A stretch of 64,000 nucleotides of DNA from Limnohabitans sp. (GTDB lineage Bacteria > Bacteroidota > Bacteroidia > Flavobacteriales > Flavobacteriaceae). The position numbers and the translations under genes were made by a program. This document shows, one piece after another, positions 57,674-64,000 of the stretch. The stretch covers positions 1-64,000 of the forward strand of contig JASGCW010000002.1 in the NCBI GenBank assembly GCA_030053945.1, read 5' to 3'. Within the stretch, counting starts at the first letter, position 1. Every line of letters begins with the position of its first letter. The notes beneath the pieces were generated by a model. It worked only from the letters and a program-made list of their open reading frames with translations, did no database searches and was not told the origin of the DNA.

Positions 57674-58774
57674 ATGTTACAACAAGAATTATTATTTGCC
57701 TTAGCACTGCTAAAAGTTGAAGGTATTGGAGATGTTACTGCTAAAAAGTTAATTTCTCACTTAGGTTCTCCCGAAGATGTTTTTAATGCTAAGACTGTCG
57801 ATTTAGCTAAAATAGATGGAATTGGAACTACTTTAATCAAGAATTTACAAAATCCACAAGTTCTAAAAGCGGCTGAAGCTGAATTAAATTTTATCCAAAA
57901 AGAAAATATTCAAGTTTTATTTTATCAAGACGCTTTATATCCTGAACGTTTGAAACAATGCTATGATGCACCAGTTTTACTTTTCACTTCTGGAAATATA
58001 AATTTAGAAAATAGGAAAATAATAAGTATTGTCGGAACAAGACAAATTACTTCTTATGGAATAGATTTTTGTAAAAAACTCATTTCCGATTTAGCTCCTC
58101 TAAATCCAATTATTGTTAGTGGTTTTGCTTATGGAGTTGACATTGTGGCACATCAAACTGCTATGGATAACAATTTACAAACCATAGGGGTTTTAGCCCA
58201 CGGCTTAAATCAAGTTTACCCCAAAACACACAAAAAATACATTAGCAAAGTAGAACAAAATGGAGGCTTTATGACCGAATTTTGGAGTACATCTAATCCT
58301 GACAGAGAAAATTTTGTAAAAAGGAATAGAATTGTGGCGGCTATTTCCGAAGCTACTATTGTTATCGAAAGTGCTGAACAAGGAGGTTCTTTGCTAACTG
58401 CAAATCTTGCAAACGAATACAATCGTGATGTTTTTGCAGTACCTGGAAGGGTAACAGACAAATATAGCCAAGGGTGTAATTTGTTAATCAAAACCAATAA
58501 AGCACAAGTTCTGACAAGTGCAGCCGATTTAGTATATCATCTTAATTGGGATATAAAAAAATCTGAAAAAGTAATCCAAAAGCAACTCTTTGTTACTTTA
58601 TCTGATGAAGAACAAATTATATATGATTATCTCAAAAATAAATCTAAAGAGCACTTAGATATTGTTTCACTGGAAACTAATATTCCTGTTTTTAAACTTT
58701 CTTCTCTATTATTAAATATGGAATTGAAAGGGATTATTAGACCACTTCCGGGCAAATATTTTGAAATTATTTAA
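57674..58774 (+). CDS. dprA: DNA-processing protein DprA
   Basis: IISIVGTRQITSYG...IVSGFAYGVDIVAHQTAM...FVKRNRIVAAISEATIVIESAEQGGSLLTANLANEY. Confidence 0.95.
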   Translation: MLQQELLFALALLKVEGIGDVTAKKLISHLGSPEDVFNAKTVDLAKIDGIGTTLIKNLQNPQVLKAAEAELNFIQKENIQVLFYQDALYPERLKQCYDAPVLLFTSGNINLENRKIISIVGTRQITSYGIDFCKKLISDLAPLNPIIVSGFAYGVDIVAHQTAMDNNLQTIGVLAHGLNQVYPKTHKKYISKVEQNGGFMTEFWSTSNPDRENFVKRNRIVAAISEATIVIESAEQGGSLLTANLANEYNRDVFAVPGRVTDKYSQGCNLLIKTNKAQVLTSAADLVYHLNWDIKKSEKVIQKQLFVTLSDEEQIIYDYLKNKSKEHLDIVSLETNIPVFKLSSLLLNMELKGIIRPLPGKYFEII

Positions 58775-58791
58775 AAAACAATACCTTTGTG

Positions 58792-58799
58792 TCCGAATT
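58792..58799 (+). promoter_or_regulatory. Bacteroidetes-type -7 element upstream of trhO
   Basis: TACCTTTG. Confidence 0.4.
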
Positions 58800-58852
58800 C
58801 TTCCATTTAGAGTTCATAACATTTTGTTTAATTCTCACTTAACGTTTATAGC

Positions 58853-60217
58853 ATGCAACTGTATAACACCTTAAGCGCAGAAGAAAGAAAAGAGTTGATT
58901 GACCAAGCGGGCAAACAACGTCTTACGTTATCTTTCTATCAATACGCGCACATCGAAGATCCTAAAAAATTTAGAGACGATTTATTTTTAGCTTGGAATG
59001 AGTTAGACGCTTTAGGTCGAACTTATGTAGCCAAAGAAGGAATTAATGCACAAATGAGTGTTCCTGCCGAAAATTTTGAAGCTTTTCGTGAAACATTAGA
59101 AGCTTATGATTTTATGAGAGGAATCCGTTTGAACGTGGCGGTAGAACAAGACGATCATTCCTTTCTAAAGCTAACAGTTAAAGTACGTCATAAAATTGTA
59201 GCCGATGGTTTGAATGATGAAACTTTTGATGTGACAAATAAAGGGGTTCATTTAAATGCAAAAGCATTCAATGAGATATTAGACGACCCAAATACCATTG
59301 TGGTTGATTTCCGTAACCATTACGAAAGTGAAGTAGGACATTTCAAAGGGGCTATTACGCCAGACGTAGAAACTTTCCGTGAGTCGTTACCAATTATCAA
59401 TGACCAATTGAAAGATTTTAAAGAAGATAAAAACCTAGTTATGTATTGTACAGGTGGCATTCGTTGCGAAAAAGCATCTGCCTATTTTAAGCATCAAGGT
59501 TTTAAAAATGTGTATCAATTAGAAGGCGGAATCATTAATTATGCGAAGCAGATTAAAGAGGAAGGTTTAGAAAGTAAATTCATAGGTAAAAATTTTGTGT
59601 TCGACCATCGCTTAGGCGAAAGAATTACAGATGATATTATAGCACAATGCCATCAATGTGGTAAACCTTGTGATACACATACAAATTGCGCTAATGACAG
59701 TTGTCATTTACTATTTATTCAGTGTGATGAGTGTGCTGAAATGATGGAACATTGTTGTTCAACAGAATGTTTAGAAACTACACACCTTCCTTTAGAAGAG
59801 CAAGTACGATTGAGAAGAGGAATTCAAGTAGGCAATAAAATTTTTAGAAAAGGAAAATCGGAAGCTTTGAAATTTAAAAAATCAGGGCAACTATCTACAA
59901 CTCCATTAGCGAAAGCAACCGAAGAAAAACCAAGAACACTTCGTCAAAAATTAAAAATTAAGAAAACATTAATTGGCAAAGCAGAACATTTCTTTGTTAA
60001 GGCAAATGTTGCCCAGTTTATCTTAACAAACGGAGAACTCAAAATAGGGGATAAAATTTTAATTTCAGGACCTACAACTGGAAATCAAGAATTAGAAATC
60101 ACTCAAATGAGAGTTAATGGTTCAGAAAAAGACATTGCAAATAGTAATGATAAAGTAACCTTTAATGTGCCATTTAGAGTGCGATTATCAGATAAATTGT
60201 TTAAAATAAATAATTAA
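58853..60217 (+). CDS. trhO: Rhodanese-domain tRNA uridine hydroxylase
   Basis: VVDFRNHYESEVGHFKGAI; VMYCTGGIRCEKASAYFKHQGFKNVYQLEGGIINYAKQ; Cys-rich region. Confidence 0.9.
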   Translation: MQLYNTLSAEERKELIDQAGKQRLTLSFYQYAHIEDPKKFRDDLFLAWNELDALGRTYVAKEGINAQMSVPAENFEAFRETLEAYDFMRGIRLNVAVEQDDHSFLKLTVKVRHKIVADGLNDETFDVTNKGVHLNAKAFNEILDDPNTIVVDFRNHYESEVGHFKGAITPDVETFRESLPIINDQLKDFKEDKNLVMYCTGGIRCEKASAYFKHQGFKNVYQLEGGIINYAKQIKEEGLESKFIGKNFVFDHRLGERITDDIIAQCHQCGKPCDTHTNCANDSCHLLFIQCDECAEMMEHCCSTECLETTHLPLEEQVRLRRGIQVGNKIFRKGKSEALKFKKSGQLSTTPLAKATEEKPRTLRQKLKIKKTLIGKAEHFFVKANVAQFILTNGELKIGDKILISGPTTGNQELEITQMRVNGSEKDIANSNDKVTFNVPFRVRLSDKLFKINN

Positions 60218-60380
60218 TTTTTTCAAAATACCTACTTAAAACCTATTGCATTTTTATGTAGTAGGTTTTTTGTTTTTAGTAATTTGAGATTTGTAATTTC
60301 AAATCGTATCTTTACACACTAAACTAAATTGGCAATAGTAGTCCGCCTATGGCGAGATGACCAATATATATTCAAATTTT

Positions 60381-61601
60381 ATGGCTTGTAATAGTTGTTC
60401 AACCGCTGATGGCAGTGCGCCAAAAGGGTGTAAAAATAATGGGACTTGCGGTACCGATAGCTGCAATAAATTAACGGTTTTCGATTGGTTGGCTAATATG
60501 GCATTACCAGGAGGACAAGAACCTTTTGATTGTGTAGAAGTGCGTTTCAAAAATGGGCGTAAAGAGTTTTTTAGAAATTCAGAGAAAATAACTTTGAGTA
60601 TAGGTGATGTTGTAGCGACAGAAGCTTCACCTGGACACGATATTGGGATTGTAACTTTAACAGGTGAATTAGTTAAAGTGCAAATGAAGAAAAAAGGTGA
60701 AAATTCAAACAATGAGCTTCCGAAAATTTATCGTAAAGCTTCACAAAAAGATATTGATATTTGGCAAGAAGCCAGAGACAAAGAAGCTGCAATTCAAGTT
60801 AGAGCTAGAGAGTTAGCAATTGCTTTACAACTTGAAATGAAAATTTCTGATATCGAATTTCAAGGAGATGGTTCAAAAGCTACGTTTTACTATACAGCAA
60901 ATGACCGTGTCGATTTTCGTCAATTAATTAAAGATTATGCATCTGAGTTCAAAATTAGAATTGAGATGAAACAAGTAGGTTTTCGTCAGGAAGCAGCTCG
61001 CCTTGGCGGTATTGGTTCTTGTGGTCGAGAATTGTGTTGCTCTACATGGTTAACAGATTTTAGAAGTGTAAATACTTCTGCAGCTCGTTATCAGCAGTTA
61101 TCGTTGAATCCACAAAAATTAGCCGGGCAATGTGGTAAGTTGAAATGCTGTTTGAATTATGAGTTAGATACTTATATGGACGCATTGAAGGATTTTCCAG
61201 ATATGGAAACAAAACTTCAAACAGAAAAAGGAGAAGCAATTTGTCAAAAAATCGATATTTTTAAAGAATTAATGTGGTTTGCTTATGTTGGGAATTTTGC
61301 TCAATGGCATGTTTTGAAAGCAGATGAAGTGAAGCAAATTATAAAAACGAATAAACAAGGCAAAAAAATTGCTTCTCTAGAAGATTTTGCCGTAGAGTTG
61401 GACAAACCAGAAGTGGAAAAAACATTTCAAAATGCAATGGGTCAAGATAGTCTTACTCGTTTTGATCAGCCGAAGTCGAGAAATAAAAATAAAAATAAAA
61501 AACGTCGTCCAGCTCCAGCTAATAACGAAAACAAAAATCAAAATCAAAACCCTAACAAAGGTCATAAAAATAGAAATGAAAAAAAAGACACTAAAAAATA
61601 G
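60381..61601 (+). CDS. PSP1 domain (RicT-like) protein
   Basis: RLGGIGSCGRELCCSTWLTDF; SLNPQKLAGQCGKLKCCLNYELDTY. Confidence 0.92.
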   Translation: MACNSCSTADGSAPKGCKNNGTCGTDSCNKLTVFDWLANMALPGGQEPFDCVEVRFKNGRKEFFRNSEKITLSIGDVVATEASPGHDIGIVTLTGELVKVQMKKKGENSNNELPKIYRKASQKDIDIWQEARDKEAAIQVRARELAIALQLEMKISDIEFQGDGSKATFYYTANDRVDFRQLIKDYASEFKIRIEMKQVGFRQEAARLGGIGSCGRELCCSTWLTDFRSVNTSAARYQQLSLNPQKLAGQCGKLKCCLNYELDTYMDALKDFPDMETKLQTEKGEAICQKIDIFKELMWFAYVGNFAQWHVLKADEVKQIIKTNKQGKKIASLEDFAVELDKPEVEKTFQNAMGQDSLTRFDQPKSRNKNKNKKRRPAPANNENKNQNQNPNKGHKNRNEKKDTKK

Positions 61602-62079
61602 TATTTTTCTGCTTTTAGTAGCTTCACTTTTTACTTCTTGTGACAAAACACAAGTTTTTGATGAATATAAAACCATCGAAAACGGTTGGCAGAAAGATAG
61701 TATTTTGAAGTTTAGTTTTGATCACGAAGTATCAAAACAACCAGAGAATATGTTTATCAACATAAGAAACAATAACGATTATCCGTTTAGCAATATTTAC
61801 CTTATTGTTAAGTTAGAACAACCTAAGGGTAGGATAAAAATTGATACCTTAGAGTATCAAATGGCTAATCCAGATGGTTCTCTTATGGGAGAAGGTTTTT
61901 CAGATATTAAGGAAAGTAAACTTTGGTATAAAGAACATTTTATGTTTCCAGAAAAAGGGAATTATAAAGTTTCTATCCAGCAAGCCGTAAGGCAAAATGG
62001 AAAGGTAAAAGGAGTAGAAAAATTAGACGGAATCACGGAAGTAGGTTTCAGAATAGAATCATTAGCATTACAAAAATAA
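61576..62079 (+). CDS. gldH: Gliding motility lipoprotein GldH
   Basis: MKKKTLKNSIFLLLVASLFTSCDKTQVFDEYKTIENGWQKDSILKF; true ATG at 61576, overlaps upstream gene by 26 bp. Confidence 0.88.
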   Translation: MKKKTLKNSIFLLLVASLFTSCDKTQVFDEYKTIENGWQKDSILKFSFDHEVSKQPENMFINIRNNNDYPFSNIYLIVKLEQPKGRIKIDTLEYQMANPDGSLMGEGFSDIKESKLWYKEHFMFPEKGNYKVSIQQAVRQNGKVKGVEKLDGITEVGFRIESLALQK

Positions 62080-62080
62080 T

Positions 62081-64000
62081 ATGGCACAAACACAAAACTC
62101 TAAAAAACCAGATTATTCTCCATATGTAAAAAAGTTTTGGAAATATTTCTTATATACATTTGGAGGAGTATTATTGTTTTTTCTATTTACTTCTTGGGGA
62201 ATTTTTGGTTCAATGCCTTCTTTTGAAGAATTAGAAAACCCTGAATCAAATCTTGCAACAGAAATTATTTCTGCAGATGGTGTAGTGATAGGGAAGTTCT
62301 TCAACGAGAATAGAACTCCTGTAAAATATGAAGATTTACCTAAACATTTAGTAAATGCACTAGTAGCTACAGAAGACGAGCGTTTTTATGAACATTCCGG
62401 AATTGATGGAAAACGTACAGTTGGTGCGCTTTTGAAATTAGGGACAAATGGAGGGGCAAGTACTATTACACAGCAATTAGCTAAATTGCTTTTTCACGGA
62501 GAAAGATCAAAAATTAAAATTATTGGTTTGGTTCAAAAAGTGAAGGAATGGATTATTGCAATTCGTCTGGAGCGTCAATATACCAAGAATGAAATAATAG
62601 CAATGTATTTCAATAAGGTCGATTTTATTAATACAGCAGTTGGAATTCGATCTGCATCAAAAGTATATTTTAACAAAGAACCTAAAAATCTAACAGTAGA
62701 TGAGTCTGCAATGTTGGTGGGAATGCTAAAAAATCCATCTCTTTTTAATCCGTTAAAAAGAGAAGAAAAAGTACGTGACAGACGTAATGTGGTATTAAAA
62801 CAAATGGAAAAAAATAAGTTTTTGACCACATCTCAAAAACAAAATTATCAAGCAAAACCTATCCGATTAACTTTTACACCTGAAAAATATAATGAAGGAA
62901 CTGCTACTTATTTCAGAGAGTATTTGCGTGATTATTTAAAAAAATGGATACAGGATAATAAGAAAGAAGATGGTTCAGATTATAATATTTATTCAGATGG
63001 ATTAAAAATTTACACTACTATCGATTCTCGTATGCAGTTGTATGCAGAAGAAGCTGTACAGGAACATTTAGCTAATTTGCAAGAAGAATTTTTTAATGAA
63101 GCAAAAGGAAATAAAACGGCACCATTTGTAAGAATTAATCAGAGTGAAATTGATAAAGTAATGGATCGTTCTATGCGTAATACAGATCGTTGGAGAATTC
63201 TTTCGGAGGCTGGAAAAGATGAAGACGAAATCATAAAATCTTTTAGTATTAAAACTAAAATGACGGTATTTACTTGGAAAGGGGATAAAGACACTACTAT
63301 GACTCCTATGGATTCTATTCGTTATTATAAGCATTTCCTTCAGCCGGGTATGATGTCTATGGAACCACAAACAGGTCACGTAAAAGTATGGGTAGGAGGT
63401 ATGGATTATAGATATTTCCAATATGACCACGTAGGTCAAGGAGCAAGACAAGTGGGTTCTACGTTTAAGCCATTTGTATATGCTACTGCTATTCAGCAAT
63501 TAGGAATGTCGCCTTGTGATACCATAATTGATGGTCCGTTTATGATTCGTAAAGGAAAACATAATGTAACAGAAGATTGGGAACCTCGTAATTCGGATAA
63601 CAGATACCGAGGAATGGTGACTTTGAAGAGAGCTTTAGCAAATTCAATTAATACTGTTTCGGCTAAATTGATTGATAAAACGGGTCCAGATGCTGTTGTG
63701 GATTTAGTTAGAAAATTAGGTGTAGAAACTGAAATTCCTTCACAACCTTCGATAGCATTGGGAGCTGTAGATATTACAGTAAAAGATATGGTGGCGGCAT
63801 ATAGTACATTCGCCAATCAAGGAATTTATGTAAAACCACAATTCATCTTGAAAATTGAAGACAAAAATGGAAATGTAGTTTACGAGCCTAAAATGGAAAC
63901 TCGTGATGTATTGAGTAAAGATATTTCTTTTGCAGTAATCAAACTTTTAGAAGGAGTTACAGAATCAGGTTCTGGTGATAGACTTCGTACACAAGGTGGA
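62081..64000 (+). CDS. Penicillin-binding protein 1A (partial, 3' end outside window)
   Basis: ALVATEDERFYEHSGIDGKRTVGALLKLGTNGGASTITQQLAKLLF glycosyltransferase 51; RQVGSTFKPFVYATAI transpeptidase. Confidence 0.93.
   Translation, partial: MAQTQNSKKPDYSPYVKKFWKYFLYTFGGVLLFFLFTSWGIFGSMPSFEELENPESNLATEIISADGVVIGKFFNENRTPVKYEDLPKHLVNALVATEDERFYEHSGIDGKRTVGALLKLGTNGGASTITQQLAKLLFHGERSKIKIIGLVQKVKEWIIAIRLERQYTKNEIIAMYFNKVDFINTAVGIRSASKVYFNKEPKNLTVDESAMLVGMLKNPSLFNPLKREEKVRDRRNVVLKQMEKNKFLTTSQKQNYQAKPIRLTFTPEKYNEGTATYFREYLRDYLKKWIQDNKKEDGSDYNIYSDGLKIYTTIDSRMQLYAEEAVQEHLANLQEEFFNEAKGNKTAPFVRINQSEIDKVMDRSMRNTDRWRILSEAGKDEDEIIKSFSIKTKMTVFTWKGDKDTTMTPMDSIRYYKHFLQPGMMSMEPQTGHVKVWVGGMDYRYFQYDHVGQGARQVGSTFKPFVYATAIQQLGMSPCDTIIDGPFMIRKGKHNVTEDWEPRNSDNRYRGMVTLKRALANSINTVSAKLIDKTGPDAVVDLVRKLGVETEIPSQPSIALGAVDITVKDMVAAYSTFANQGIYVKPQFILKIEDKNGNVVYEPKMETRDVLSKDISFAVIKLLEGVTESGSGDRLRTQGG

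Noticed and set aside
61432-61575. N-terminal extension of the gldH ORF in the ORF track
   Set aside because: A lipoprotein signal begins at ATG 61576; the upstream part is out-of-frame RicT-like coding sequence
61377-61676. 99-aa minus-strand ORF over the RicT-like/gldH junction
   Set aside because: Antisense to two well-supported genes; low-complexity translation
63068-63816. Two minus-strand ORFs (63068-63499, 63493-63816)
   Set aside because: Both lie fully antisense to the PBP1A coding sequence and have no recognisable domain
1-64000. CRISPR arrays, tRNA/rRNA genes, transposases or integrases
   Set aside because: No regularly spaced identical direct repeats with unique spacers, no recognisable tRNA/rRNA and no transposase/integrase motifs seen by eye; a tRNAscan/CRISPR finder run would be needed to be certain

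Overview
This is a chromosomal window from an AT-rich Bacteroidetes genome, Flavobacterium-like by gene content: type IX secretion (T9SS) C-terminal signals, sprE/porW, gldH, DUF6341/DUF6427 and a split atp operon. No rRNA, tRNA, CRISPR array or transposase was recognised. From left to right it holds: (1) T9SS-exported proteins, including two LamG paralogs, each next to a two-component regulator, with phased direct repeats upstream and a duplicated non-coding repeat of about 270 bp; (2) a housekeeping block (upp, DUF4254, GT9, FNR-type reductase, sprE, bactofilin, atpB-E-F-H-x-A-G); (3) a RiPP-like locus at about 28.7-37.5 kb with a C39-peptidase ABC exporter, a radical SAM/SPASM maturase, a Cys-periodic precursor, an outer-membrane beta-barrel protein, a TPR-AraC regulator and a second GG-leader peptide; (4) an unusual envelope system at about 37.9-49.3 kb with coiled-coil proteins, a periplasmic-binding-protein/OmpA fusion, an ABC permease and ATPase, and a CbxX-like AAA+ ATPase, interrupted by apparent cargo (a GH19-like enzyme plus overlapping lipoprotein, a small HD hydrolase, a KilA-N protein); (5) a housekeeping and envelope block (flippase, dut, nucleotidyltransferase, EnvC-like, dprA, trhO, PSP1/RicT-like, gldH, PBP1A), including a GIY-YIG gene cut by an in-frame stop and flanked by palindromes. 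The best candidates for an under-described system are (4) and (3). Family calls come from reading motifs in the translations, not from database searches.
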